Assembly (NCBI RefSeq): GCF_023898315.1
Contig: NC_064622.1
Span: forward strand, 77,076,387 to 77,140,386
Length of the DNA: 64,000 nucleotides
Direction: 5' to 3'
Origin: Schistocerca nitens
Lineage: Eukaryota > Arthropoda > Insecta > Orthoptera > Acrididae
Shown: in pieces, positions 1 through 11,193 of the stretch
How the letters are laid out: each line of letters starts with the position of its first letter
Numbering within the stretch: position 1 is the stretch's first letter
The notes under the pieces: generated by a model
Told to the model about the DNA's origin: nothing
Databases searched by the model: none
What the model saw: the letters and a program-made list of their open reading frames with translations, nothing else
Translations under genes and position numbers: made by a program

Positions 1-99
1 CAAACATCCATGCCCGAGGCAGGATTCGAACCTGCGACCGTAGCGGTCTTGCGGTTCCAGACTGCAGCGCCTTTAACCACACGGCCACTTCGGCCGGCG
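1..99 (-). mobile_element. tRNA-derived SINE (family A), partial at window edge
   Basis: Reverse-strand copy of the commonest repeat in the window. The visible part is the tRNA-like head, with an RNA polymerase III B box (GGTTCGAATCC on the minus strand) and the GGCCGGC start ending near position 99. The tail lies beyond the left edge. It interrupts the Tc1-like transposase relic that resumes at about 100. This family recurs near 9.7, 10.3, 17.6, 20.0, 21.8, 32.6, 34.0, 35.5, 36.8, 42.4, 50.2, 52.2 and 60.4 kb. Confidence 0.85.
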
Positions 100-810
100 C
101 TTGAACAATCCCCTGCTGACGTGCAGAGTCCATGAATTCATGAGGTTGTCTCCAAAACCATACACGTCAATCTGCTCGATACAATTTGAAACGAGACGCT
201 TCCGACCAAGCAACATGTTTCCAGTCATTAACATTCCACTGTTGATGTTGGAGGGCCCAGGCGAGGCGTAGAGCTTCGTGTCGTGCAGTCAGCAAGGGTG
301 CACGAGTGGACCTTCGGCTCCGGAAGCCCATATCGATGATGTTTCGTTGAATGGATCGCACGCTGACACTTGTTGATGGCCAGCGCTGAAATCTGCAGTA
401 ATTTGCGGAAGGATTGCACTTCTGTCACATTGAACGATTCTCTTCAGTCGTCGTTGGTCTCGTTCTTACATTGATCTTTTTCCGGCCCCACCGATGTCAG
501 AGATCTGATGTTTTACCAGATTCCTGATATTCACGTTACACTCGTGAAATGGTCGTACGGGAAAATCCTCACTTCATCGCGACCTCGGAGATGCTGTGTC
601 CCATCGCTCGTGCGCCGACAATAACACCACGTTCAAATTCACTTAAATCTTGATAACCTGCCACTGTAGATGTAGTAACCGATCTATGAACAGCGTCAGA
701 CTTTTTTTGTCTTATATACGGGCTGTCGTCCGCACCGCCGTATTACGCCTCTTTACATGTCTCTGTATTTGAATACGCATGCCGATGTCACTTTCTTTGG
801 CGCTTCAGTG
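100..810 (-). pseudogene. Tc1-like transposase relic, N-terminal part with right terminal repeat
   Basis: Read on the minus strand from about 640 to 100, the DNA gives a broken Tc1/mariner-superfamily transposase. The N-terminal helix-turn-helix lies around 640-430. The DNA-binding linker includes SVRSIQRNIIDMGFRSRR-like sequence at 361-300. The first catalytic region reads WSEASRFKLYRAD at about 205-167, where active Tc1 proteins have WSDESRF, so the first catalytic aspartate is lost. The element ends at 810 in CACTGAAGCGCC (minus strand), a typical Tc1 terminal repeat, but the flanking TA has decayed to CA. The rest of the transposase lies left of the window beyond the SINE. At least one frameshift separates the two main minus-strand reading frames. 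Confidence 0.75.
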
Positions 811-873
811 CATCTCCCCATGGAATAATCATGTCTCCGGTCCTCTAAAAATTACTGCGAATACATTTCATCT

Positions 874-1261
874 TGAAACTTCCCCTTAGAAAAATTAATG
901 AATCACTGCGCTGACAAACCCCTTACGCCATTTGACCCTCACACAGCTGAGCAAAACTGAACGTACTCAGACATTTCTCTCTTTACTCATTCTGATCATC
1001 ACTAAACTGACACATAATATTTTTAGCGCAACGCAATCTGACTTTCAATAATCCCTACAAAAGAATGGCCCTGACTAACAATAACCTATACCTTTCACAA
1101 ATCACTTACCTCACAAAAATATTCGTTACTCGAACTACTGCAATACAGTGAGTGCCACTGCTGCCAGCTACATAAAAGATTCTAACTACTGAAGTCACTA
1201 ACCACTGATAGGCATAGTTAGCAAATGAAAGATTTTGATAAAGAAATAGTGTTCAAAAGTC

Positions 1262-1333
<72 letters not shown>

Positions 1334-1614
1334 TTCATGACATCCAGTCTTACAAATTCACTGTCTCTGATGGACACACGTCCAGATCAACCGCTCTCAA
1401 ACCTCCGCCATCTCTCTCCCCACATCCACCACTGCTGGCGGCTCGCCTCCAACTGCGCAACGCTACGCGCTGTTCACATCCAACCGCCCAACACTACAAT
1501 ATCGACTATTCCAAAATTCCAACCAGTCACAGACTTCACACAGCACAGCCAGTGATTTTCATACAGAGCGGTATGTGGCGTTACGAATATAAAAATCTAA
1601 ACAGCCTACTTACA
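874..1614 (-). mobile_element. Solo LTR, family 1, with expanded TA tract
   Basis: Reverse copy of the LTR that also bounds the complete element at 52800-60248. It starts TGTAAGTAGGCTG at 1614 and ends at 874 (minus strand), with the TG...CA ends of an LTR. The four flanking bases are ATCT (870-873) and ATGT (1615-1618), a 4-bp target duplication with one mismatch. The TA tract that is short in other copies is expanded to about 33 units here (1264-1330). It belongs to the longer LTR subtype, like the copies at 15183 and 22738. No internal coding region is attached, so it is probably the product of LTR-LTR recombination. Confidence 0.85.
1264..1330. repeat. (TA)n microsatellite inside solo LTR
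   Basis: About 67 bp of uninterrupted alternating A and T. It occupies the point where other copies of the same LTR have only 4-10 TA units, so the expansion arose within this copy after insertion. Confidence 0.97.
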
Positions 1615-1618
1615 ATGT

Positions 1619-2917
1619 AACTTCCTTTCAAATAATTGAGGACTACGTCAAGGAAGTAGCTAAGGTCAATATAGGCATCGGACGATGACGAAGATATCTC
1701 TAACTGATAAAAGTGCAGATCACTGATCAACAACTTTAACGGCTTCTACAATGAACAACATTAGAACAGTGGCTGAACAGAGGATATAAGGCAAAATACT
1801 GGAATATTGTTGCCTGCAGAATCAAATAGTCGAGGAAACGTTGAGAAAATGTTACGTCATGACACACAACAGAAGTATTACGGCAGGTAGGTTAATTCTC
1901 ACCGCAGAAATGCATGGAAGGGGCCCCGTGAATGTGGATATGATGTGACGTAATGAGCTAAATGAGCCAGGGGTGTCTAATAGCTGGTAGAGGAGGCTCG
2001 GGACACCTCGGCAGTGGCTCATAACGCCGCACAAGGAAGCTGGAGCGTCCAAAGAGCCGCTAAGCGCTTAGGGCGTGGAATACGGCGCCGGCTAAATGCT
2101 GCTGGAGGAGGCGGTGAATGGGGGCGGCGGGGGCGCTGATCGGCTTGTCGCGTCGCCTCAGCGGCGTCGATTTGACGCGCTAAGCCGCACGCGCTCATAT
2201 CCCTAATGTACTGGCGCACTGACTGGCGCCAGACAGCCAATACCCGTCTCTGACGTGAGCCCCAATTGAGCCCAGAGTGGTGGGATCATGCGCCCCGCGC
2301 CTGGGGACCTCCTGTGGATCCCGGCGCTGCATTACCGCAATTACTGGCGTGCGGCACCACGTCACGACGCCTTCTTCTCCCTCTGGCTCCTAACACGGCA
2401 CTGCGCTGTGCGTGTTTTGAAAGACGCCCGCTTCCCTTTAGTTCCGCGTATCGGTTCGCGCTACGATAGTCACTGGTCTGCCTCAAAGACCTGTAGCCAC
2501 GTGTCCGTCTGGTACGGCAGTGCACCTCTGGGTGGAAACTGCAAGGTACGCCTTGACGGGTCGTGCGGTCTTTTGATTGAAGCCACCCAAGAGGAGCGCG
2601 GGGTGGCAGAATTCTTTTCGGAACCGCTCGACGCACGCACACGAAAAGCCTTGTCCCTTCCTGCTGCCGTGATGATTGCACGTGACGATTTTCCTAGTAG
2701 TATAGACACTTTGTCTTGCGATAGTGAAATTTGCAGATTCATCCGACCTCGTTCTGCCTTATGGCACTATTCCTTCTGGGTTTGCTCATCTGCGCAACAA
2801 TTATGTGATTGTACATCATGTCTTTCAGATCACGGAGAATTAGACTTCATCGAAAATATCAAGTGATTTATCACATCTTTTTCCGCTGGTAACACAATCA
2901 GTAATTAATTACAATAT
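1619..2917. other. Unassigned segment, GC-rich between about 2040 and 2720
   Basis: No recognisable gene. The stretch 2040-2260 is rich in GC and CpG (runs such as GGCGGCGGGGGCG). A plus-strand frame stays open from 2288 to 2866 (192 codons), but overlapping frames on the other strand are also open and no domain is visible. I treat this as an effect of base composition. A CpG-rich regulatory or transcribed segment cannot be excluded. Confidence 0.4.
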
Positions 2918-2922
2918 GCTAT

Positions 2923-3626
2923 TGTGGTGTGCGTACTGTAACACCTTCGGTACACACACCATCAGATTATTTGACTTGTCGCTCTAACGAAGTAGGCGAG
3001 TGTCAGCAATACGTTTCGTGGTCTTATCGTGGCGTGTTTATCTTCTGCCGTTAGGTCAGACGATAGAAATGCCACTTGCACGCTTAGAGTAGCAGATTGA
3101 CGGTGACCAACTTTAAACAGATCTTGATTAATTTTCTCACAAATTTATTAAAATAGTAAGAAGCATAAACCTTACGTAACTTGATTCTGGATGCTATTTA
3201 CAATTGACAATCTGAAGTTCCTTTGGTCTTGGTGCTTTAATCTTATTTTCACATATCTCTGATACTTGACAAAGTGTCTATACATTTCTCTTCATGGCTA
3301 TGTACAGGAATATGATAATCTTATTAGGTACAGATTAATGCAGATAAATGCAGACTGACTAATCGGAGGTCTGTACACTCGTTACGATACCTCGCGCGTT
3401 CAGGTATCACTGCGCGAGTGTGATCCATGAGGAGAAAAGGTTCTACGTTAGCAGCAATCTCATTGGCTGCGTTACATATTAAGCGGAATTTGGTCCGTCT
3501 CTATGGCAGCGCCATCTGGTAGTGCGGAGACGGACGAGCGCTGCGCCTGCGCTGTTGTGCTTAGTGGGGCGCGCTCTAGTGGGAAAGTTGTGTACGCGCT
3601 GACTACGCGGAACTATGTACACAACA
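2923..3626. mobile_element. Solo LTR, family 2 (704 bp, 5-bp TSD)
   Basis: Begins TGTGGTGTGCGTAC at 2923 and ends GTACACAACA at 3626. It has TG...CA termini with short imperfect inverted ends and is flanked by a perfect 5-bp duplication, GCTAT, at 2918-2922 and 3627-3631. There is no open reading frame and no second copy in the window, which fits a solo LTR of an unrelated retrotransposon family. Orientation cannot be fixed from this copy alone. Confidence 0.75.
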
Positions 3627-3631
3627 GCTAT

Positions 3632-5249
3632 GATTTTATTTTGTCAGTTTTATCCAGTTGAAATGTAAAGGGATATCGGCCTGTGGAGATGTATTTCCAC
3701 ACGATCGGCGTTACCTTGCAGACGGATATTGATAATTGAAGTACGTTTGAGAGTATTTAGCCCTTGAGAACTTTTTCCTCCCCCCTCCCCTCTCCCCCCT
3801 CCCCCATCCCGGTCTTTGTGTAACTAATTTTTCCATGCATTCCATGTCGCCACATGTGGTCACACAAAAACCACTTTCTCGAAGGGTATGCCAGTCATTA
3901 TAATTGTATTCAGAGTTGGGGTAAAGAAGCCTGCCTTAAGCAGGGATTTCCAGAATGTTAAATAGGAGTTTCATCTATGCAGGTAAGTCAGTGTCGCTGT
4001 TGAACTTAGAAATAGGTGTCAGCGGAGACGGCGGCATTGTAATAATTTCTGCTGCGACACTAGCTCAGGCTTTTTGAAATTATTGGACAATATAGGGCAG
4101 AGATGGGTAAAACAGTTGTGTTGCAGAAACTGTATCAATACGATGGAGTCTCTTGTCATACCCAGTTTCCATATATGCAAAAATAATTTGCATTGCACAA
4201 ATTTTATGTATGAGACCCAAGTTATTGTCATACACAATTAGTAGATCCATGAGATCTACAATAATGCTTCTGGTTTCAGTGTGCTTTGTGGTTGACCTGC
4301 CACCCCTACCCCCTTCTTACACCGTTGCACTTTGCAAAAGTCCTTCCTACTCAGAAACTTAAATCTTCTCATTGAGATTGCGTTTATTTCCACGTTTCAT
4401 GTAAATGGGTCATTTTCCGGAGCAGAAACTCAGAGACACGGTGTCTTTTGAACTCTTAGGTTACTGTAATTAAAGGAGAAAAGCTTTCAGTTTCTGAGGT
4501 TGAAGGTTCAGAGAAATGCAAGAGTAACTCTCAGATGCATCACAGGACAGGTGAGATCCGTTAATCCACATCTAGAGTCAGCAATCTGACTTCCGGTGGG
4601 CAGGGGAAGATACTTCTGGCAGCAGTACGACTTACCTCTTTCCCGGCTCCAGTCACGAATGGTACACGAGATGAGTGATTGTCGGTAGGCCTACTGAATG
4701 GTGTCGGTCCAGCGTAAAGCTGAGATGCTACAGAAATTAACCCCGGTGACCTACAGTTACAGACACCTTCCCATAAGATCGTACGAATTAAAAGAATACA
4801 AACGTGCACGACGGAAAACACCTTGTCTAATTATCAGGTGTGACCGAAGTAAGCACGAAATATGGGTACCGCAGCTCACATAGACATATTAATAACGGGA
4901 TGCAACAAATAACAAAAATAAAGGTCACGTAACTATCTCATTTATTGTTGACCCGCATTAAAATTATGTGACCATAGAATCAAGAATACCATAAGTTATA
5001 ACCACAGAAACAATATAAAAATTGACAAACTGCCTATTGGCTTCTGTCTCGGTTCTTCGGCCGACGTTCATCTAATGATTTTTCTGACGTTTCGCCAGCA
5101 CGAGTGGCTGGCATTGTCAAAGCTTCACCCTCCATTGCCGGTAGTGAACTGGAGCCGAGCTCGCGGGCGCAGACTATATGTACCTGGCGCGCCAACGTCC
5201 GAGGGCTTCTCCGCGGCCATTTCCGGTGCGGTTCTCCTCTTGCTACCTG
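3632..5249. other. Unassigned segment with a pyrimidine-rich tract
   Basis: I see no gene or recognised repeat. A C/T-rich tract lies at about 3771-3812 (TCCCCCCTCCCCTCTCCCCC). The longest open frames are under 100 codons and show no recognisable motifs. Confidence 0.35.
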
Positions 5250-5625
5250 CGACGGTCGTTCGCTGCAGTACGGGAAGCCAGGATCCGTTTACCTTAAGGC
5301 TTTCCTCTTTCTTGTTCAAACTGTTCGCGTGTTTTTGTATTTCTACAGCTTCTCTGAACAAGCGCGTGTGATAGTGGTTCTCTACAGCCAGAACTTCCGT
5401 GTCGGCGAATTTTATTACGTGGTTGGTCTCATTCAGTGCGTGTTCTGCCACGGCCGATTTCTCCACCTGCCCCAACCTGCGGCCGATTTCTCCACCTTCC
5501 CCAACCTGCAATGTCGCTTATACTCCTTGATCCTGGTGTTAATGGATCGTCCAGTCATTCCGACATAAAATTTTCCGCATGTGCATGGTATGCGGTATAT
5601 TCCCGACATTGCAAGTGGGTCTCTT
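5250..5625 (-). pseudogene. Penelope-like element fragment: GIY-YIG endonuclease end
   Basis: The minus strand from about 5622 encodes GIYRIPCTCGKFYVGMTGRS, which carries the GIY...YVG signature and the conserved TGRS of the endonuclease domain at the C-terminus of Penelope-like retroelements. Downstream, after a frame change, come KSAVAEHALNETNH and REAVEIQKHANSLNKKEE, ending in SWLPVLQRT at about 5257, a typical PLE C-terminus. A 29-bp tandem duplication (5452-5480 and 5481-5509) lies between the halves and shifts the frame. The reverse transcriptase is absent, so this is a 5'-truncated dead copy. Confidence 0.8.
5452..5509. repeat. 29-bp tandem duplication
   Basis: Two adjacent 29-bp units beginning GGCCGATTTCTCCACC differ at one position (CCTGCCCC versus CCTTCCCC). 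As 29 is not a multiple of three, the duplication disrupts the PLE endonuclease frame. Confidence 0.95.
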
Positions 5626-6919
5626 TTTTCCTCATCTCAGTGAATACAGATTTAGCCCATGCTTGCCACTCTACTGATGCACGACTGCAGAGGACAGCTG
5701 CAGTAATGTCTAAGCATTTTAAGTTCAGCCACAGCGACTGAGTTCTACTCCAAGTCGGAGACTTCTGGCCCTGCAGCTCCAAACTGAAGCGTACTGCCTC
5801 ATGCACTATGTAAAAGTCTTCTCTTCCTAAAGAGAGGTGTTCGCTATGTCGCCCGTGGAGCAAGTACTCTCTTACTCTCCTCTTCGAAACTTAGTTAGTT
5901 CTCCCAGCACTGGAATCTCGCTAGCCAATTTCAACAAACCATACGAGTTCCATCCAATGATAATTAAATAAACACTTTAACAAATTTCCTACTCTTACGG
6001 ATCCTGCTGTGTTAAAAGTACATTCCCCGTTGCAATGGGGTAGGAAGCAAAAAGTCTGCCCAACTTCATGACAGATTCTAGTTATGACCAATGAGAAAGT
6101 ATCCACATTCCTAAGTGCAAGTCCTTTCCCCTGCAAGCGAAATGATTGCTATGAGCAAGTCATAGACCTCTTACTAATTTTGAAGGAAAATTCCAGCTGG
6201 CCTCCTTCAGAACTAATGGCTGAATCCCACACTAGCAGCATCGTGCGTTTTCTCCTCTACTTCAGATCTGACCTTTGCTAAAAGGCTTTCTTTGAGCTCT
6301 GCACACAATAAAACTTTACAATGGACTGGACAGCCACTGCATTCGGTCCACAGAGCATTCTCCTCAGGTGTACCTGGCCAAGACTCGGCTTCCAGCAGAA
6401 ACATTTTACGACCCGTGTGGTCAGCCTCATGACTCTTGCCTTTTGCCAGCCAGATAAAAGCCACCAGCGTGCAGCACCTTACAAGAATCTGTCACTGTAC
6501 CAAAAGGATAAGAGACAGGGCTAATTAGATGTGCAGTCATTGGGATATGTTATTATTGCCTGTAGCTTTCAAGCAACATTATTGATTTGATTTAGTAGTC
6601 GGATACGCATATTGAATTATTAAACAGGTTATGGTACAGTTTTGGAAGAAACTGGCACGTATCACTGCCTGCAAGTTCCACGATCCCCCACTTTTCTGTC
6701 GTAGGCGTTCCGCGAGTTCTACATGGGATTGTCTTATAGTTCTTGGTACCTGATCTTTGCGAGCACTAGGGTTCTCTTCCATCTACAGTGTCTGCACTGC
6801 TGTGTGATGAAGAACTCTGTGATCGTCTCCTACTTACAAATCAGACCTATTGCGAGTCTGCTGCTCTTCTTACCTTCTTCTCTGTCCCCTCTATTAATCC
6901 TACAAAGGCCGCAGAAACC
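5626..6919. other. Unassigned segment
   Basis: No domain, repeat or RNA gene recognised. Short open frames occur on both strands (up to about 100 codons, for example 5555-5863 minus) but carry no motif I can name. Confidence 0.35.
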
Positions 6920-6923
6920 AACG

Positions 6924-8203
6924 TGAAACGTCCCCTTAGAAAAATTATAAATGACTGTGCTTAAACTGACACACAATATTTTTAGCGCAACGCAATCTGA
7001 CTTTCAAAAATCCCTACAAAAGAATGGCCCTGACTAACAATAACCTATACCTTTCATGAATCACTTACCTCACAAAAATCTTGGTTACTCGAACTAGTGC
7101 AAAACAGCGAGCGCCAATACTGCCATCTTTATAAAGGATTCTAACTACTGAAGGCACTAACTACTGATAGGCATAGTTAGCAAATGAGATAGAGAAAAAA
7201 CAATGTATTTACCTTAATAGTGTTCAAAAGTCATTATATATATATATATACGAGGGGCGTTCAGAAAGTAAGCTCCGATCGGTCGCGAAATGGAAACGAC
7301 TGAAAATCCGACAAAGCTTTGCACAGATGTGTTGGGTAGTGTCTCTAGTATAACCCCAGTTAGCATCACGTCGCTCTTCTCATTTCTGAGCTCGCAGTGA
7401 GTGCGTAAAGATGTCTAGAAAATAGTGTCTGCCGCCAAGTACGAGGCCCTGGTTAGAAATTTCGCCTGAAGCTATGCAGCTAACATTACATAACTGTCGT
7501 GCTGTTTCTTCTTCAAGACAATTCTCAGCCGCATTCTGCAGGGGCAATGAAGATGCTCCTGCATCGTTTTCAAATGGAAATGTGAGATTACCCACAATAC
7601 AGTCCGCAATTGTCTCCCCCTGAGTTTCATCTCAGGTCACATGAACCGCTGTCTTTGAAGACAACATTTTGACACAGACAACGAGGTGTAGGCCAGCGTG
7701 GAGAATTGGCGGAAAGCATTGGCGGCTGCCTTCTATGATGAGGCTATTGAAAAGTTGGTACAACGCTATGACAAAAGTCTAAGTCAGAACGGCGACTACG
7801 CAGAGAAGTAGCTGAAAGGTGTAGCTAATTGTTACAAGTAAAACATTTCTGATGTTCACTGTGGTTTCAATTGGGCAATCAATCGGAGCTTACTTTCTGA
7901 ACAGGCCTCGTATATATCAGTTCATGACATCCAGTCTTACAAATTTACTCTTTCTGGCGGACACACGTACAGATCGTCCGCTCTCAAAATTCTGCCATCT
8001 CTCTCCCCACATCCATCACTGCTGGCAGCTCACCTCCAACTGCGCAACGCTACGCGCTGTTCACATCCAACTGCCCAACACTACAATAGCGAGTATTCCA
8101 ACAATGCCAACCAGCCACAGACTGCGCACAGCACAGCCAGTGATTTTTCATACAGAGCGCTACGTGGCGTTACCAACATAAAAACCTAAACAGCCTACTT
8201 ACA
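6924..8203 (-). mobile_element. Solo LTR, family 1, interrupted by a mariner element
   Basis: Reverse copy of the family 1 LTR in two parts, 6924-7250 and 7911-8203, with TG...CA ends. It is flanked by a perfect 4-bp duplication AACG (6920-6923 and 8204-8207). The interruption lies exactly in the TA tract of the LTR and is a deleted mariner, so the LTR inserted first. Confidence 0.9.
7251..7910 (+). mobile_element. Internally deleted mariner transposon (660 bp)
   Basis: The terminal repeats begin CGAGGGGCGTTCAGAAAGTA at 7251 and the inverse of CGAGGCCTGTTCAGAAAGTA at 7910. The flanking dinucleotides are TA on both sides, as for Tc1/mariner integration. Internal sequence retains transposase remnants: ATGTCTAGAAAATAGTG..AAGTACGAGGCCCTGGT near the start, and WRKALAAAFYDEAIEKLVQR followed by a GDYAEK-like end at about 7700-7810, as in mariner C-termini. 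The catalytic core is deleted, so it could move only with a transposase supplied in trans. Confidence 0.85.
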
Positions 8204-8207
8204 AACG

Positions 8208-8267
8208 TTCGCGCATATTAGAATAAATGGGTTGAACGAATGTAGCACTCGATGCATGCAACCATAG

Positions 8268-8343
<76 letters not shown>

Positions 8344-8345
8344 GC

Positions 8346-8391
<46 letters not shown>

Positions 8392-8450
8392 TAGTGAACA
8401 CGCTAGAGCTCCAAGCAGAAATCGTATAATTACTGCGGCACACATCTTGA
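8208..8450. repeat. Compound (CT)n-(CA)n microsatellite
   Basis: (CT)n at about 8269-8303 is followed directly by (CA)n at about 8307-8391, with one CG-containing interruption around 8341-8350. Open frames across it are artefacts of the dinucleotide repeat. Confidence 0.97.
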
Positions 8451-9000
8451 CAGAGAAATTCCGAAGAGGCACGCCTGGAGGGAGTATCGGTCTAAACCGG
8501 CGGTCAGGACGCGCTGCAAAGTACTTTGGTGGAGGGACTTGGAGCGGGGGCGGGGTAGGTGGGAGGGGGGGCAGTGAGGGGTGGCAGAGAGGAAGGGCTG
8601 CCGCGAGTGCTGGGGCGAGGCGCGCACCGCACCCCTTTCTTGTAATTTAGAGAAATAAACATTAGCGCAGCACTGCGATAGAGCAATAAAATAAATCAAG
8701 CCGGAGAAAACATAATGGTGCCGCACCGCGCCTCCTCCTGGTCGGAGCGAAAACAGAGCCGCGCCTCGCCCGGTGCGGGGGAGTGAGGGGGCGGAAGAGC
8801 GGCGGCAGCGGCGCTCAAATGGCCGACTCTTGTGCGGCGCGGGGGCGGCTTTCTTCAAGTGCCAACAGCCGGCGTGAGTTAGCGGCGCGCCGGGCACACC
8901 CCCGGCTGACGGACAGGCGTCCATGCGCTCTCTATTGCCCCGTCTGGCAGCGCGCCCTCCGCGCATCCTCGCGACATAGCTCCTGTCTAAAATACGGTCC
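8451..9000. other. CpG-rich block, possible regulatory or transcribed segment
   Basis: About 550 bp with much higher GC and CpG content than the neighbouring DNA, including GGGGCGG boxes near 8540, 8790 and 8845. Both strands have open frames (minus 8430-9005, plus 8783-9229), as expected when stop codons are rare. No protein domain is recognisable. It could be an insect promoter region, a first exon or part of an unrecognised repeat. Confidence 0.35.
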
Positions 9001-9671
9001 TGCAAGCCGCTCTAATTCTGCTCTTACGTCAGGACGAATTTTAGTTAACGCTAGAGATGTAGCGGATGTGTTTTATCGCATTGTGTATCAGGAGTTACGA
9101 TTATACGGATCCTTTTGCAGCTCTAGTATTCTATCTTTGCTTCGGTTGCAGTCAAACTCTAAGGGGCAATCAAATGAAAACGGGACATATAGAACAAAGA
9201 AAGTGAGCTGTTTATTATTTCAAAAGTAATTGCCGTAACTGTTAATACATTTTATCCCATTGTGAGACAAACCGGTCGAGGTCTTAATGGAAAAATGTTT
9301 ACTGTTGCCTACGGAACCGAAGCAAACGGACGACTACGAATGTTTGTCTTCAGGGCTTCAAAAATATGGAAATCGCACGGGGAGATTTGATTACAACTGA
9401 TTTATTGCTGATTCAGAGACTTGTTGCGTTACATTTTATAATAGGTTGTTCATTTTACAGCTTTTCATATAGATTAGAAAACATATTCCACATTACAAAC
9501 AGCAATTATTGTTGTGTCAGCAATTACAGTGGAAGTAATAATAAATTTAAAATAGATTAGAAATTGAAAGAAAGAAAACCAAAAAAATTAAGAAGAAATG
9601 ATGATAGATGATAGGAAAGACTTGTATAGAAAGAGAGAGAGAGAAACTGAAATCTGGTTTCGCAGGACAGA
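9001..9671. other. Unassigned AT-rich segment
   Basis: No gene or repeat recognised. A purine-rich run (AGAGAGAGAGAGAAAC-like) lies just before the SINE head at about 9630-9650. Confidence 0.35.
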
Positions 9672-9763
9672 GCCTGCCCGAGGCAGGATTCGAACCTGCG
9701 ACCGTAGCAGTCGCGCGGTTCCGGACTGAAGCACCTAGCACCGCTCGGCCACACCGGCCGGCG
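9672..9763 (-). mobile_element. tRNA-derived SINE (family A), head only
   Basis: The tRNA-like head with box A (TGGCCGAGCGG) and box B (GGTTCGAATCC) on the minus strand is present. The roughly 100-bp tail shared by other copies is missing. No clear target duplication was found. Confidence 0.85.
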
Positions 9764-10278
9764 GTTTGTGAAGGGGCCAAGATCAGTTACTGTTAGTTGT
9801 ACAAGAACACACAACTTTATTCCTCGAAAACCAATGTACAGTTTTCTCTTTAAAACAACGGCTGAGGCCCCAGGTAACTTCTCAATAATAAGGTTTAAAT
9901 TATTCCTTTTAAAACACAAGGATTTAGAGAAACGGCTGAAGGCCTTACTTAAGTAAAATTAAAATATTTTCTCTGCTAAAGGCCCAAATAATATTTCAGA
10001 TCAGCAAAGGAAATTCTTTAAAAGCAAGCATTTACAAATTTCGGCTAAAAGCCACATTAAGGAAAATTTAAATTAAAGCCCAATAGTATTTCAACATAAT
10101 AAAAGGGAACCTTAAGCATTTACACGGTACAACAGAAAACCATCTTAAGAAAACCTCAAATATCTTCACGGCTGAAGACCCAAACAGTTCTTCAAAATAA
10201 TCAAAGACAAACTTGAAGATATACATTTAGACAGTACAGCTGAAGGCCATTTTAAGAATTCAAGATAATTATAAAAAA

Positions 10279-10475
10279 ATGGTTCAAATGGCTCTGAGCA
10301 CTATGGGACTTAACATCTGAGGTCATCAGTCCCCTAGAACTTAGAACTACTTAAACCTAACTAACCTAAAGACATCACACACATCCATGCCCGAGGCAGG
10401 ATTCGAACCTGCGACCGTAGCGGTCACGCGGTACCACACTGAAGCGCTTAGAACCGCACGGCCACACCGGACGGT
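10279..10475 (-). mobile_element. tRNA-derived SINE (family A), full length
   Basis: The tail starts ATGGTTCAAATGGCTCTGAG at 10279 and the tRNA-like head ends near 10475. Box B is intact. Box A is partly mutated (GGCCGTGCGG). It forms the 3' end of the larger retroposed unit 10272-11268. Confidence 0.9.
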
Positions 10476-11046
10476 GCATGGGGGCTTAATTAAATAAATA
10501 TGAAATGCAAATACTTTTAATTTTTTTTAGTAGTTGTCTGTCCGATTACGAGGTCTCGTAAACGGTTGGCCCTGACTAGTTTTAGTACGCAATCTGACTG
10601 CATAGAATAACAACAAAGAATGAAAGAAAATTTCCGTTAACACAATTAATTAATTAAGTCCCCAGCAACTATAAAACGTACGAAACCAAAACACAAGTGT
10701 CGCTGTTCTGTGTGTGGAAGTGTGATTCAACGTACACATCTGGCACGGTTCTTCTTCAATAAGACAAGAAATTTTAAATACCATTTATACTGAAGTAATT
10801 AAAAAAAATAGATATACTATAATTGCGCAAGAAAACCAGAATTACACTCTAATACAAGAACACAAGCCAGATGCTTTGTTGACTGAACCTGTAATGACGC
10901 ATTATTTAAGACATTGAAATAATAAACAGAAAAGGGATTTTTTTTTACCTTCATATATATTGACGAAAAGCACTCTGATCATTACAATATCTCCATTCGA
11001 ACAACATCTGCTGTCTAGCCCATCAAACAACTGCATAAAACATGGA

Positions 11047-11193
11047 ACAAGCACTCCCTACTACAACATCTCAACACCGACTCACTACTACCACATCTCG
11101 ATAAGCACTCTCCACCACGACTTCTCGACAAGAACTTTTCACTACGACATCTCAGCAAGCACTGCCTACTACGAGTTCTCGACAAGCACTGCC
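11047..11193. repeat. 27-bp minisatellite, 5.4 units
   Basis: Units at 11047-11073, 11074-11100, 11101-11127, 11128-11154 and 11155-11181, plus 12 bp of a sixth, follow the pattern ACAAGCACTSYCTACTACRA plus RTTCTCG or CATCTCA. Copies differ at many positions but keep the exact 27-bp period. A plus-strand frame (10960-11208) therefore reads nine-residue repeats rich in S, T and Y. I have no evidence that it is expressed. Confidence 0.9.

Noticed and set aside
1225..1620. 131-codon open frame with a YI repeat
   Set aside because: It is the (TA)n tract and LTR sequence of a solo LTR.
2288..2866. 192-codon plus-strand open frame
   Set aside because: It lies in GC-rich DNA where overlapping frames on the opposite strand are also open. 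No domain, codon pattern or splice context supports it.
8195..8650. Open frames of repeated CV, HT or SL residues
   Set aside because: Direct translation of the (CT)n and (CA)n microsatellite.
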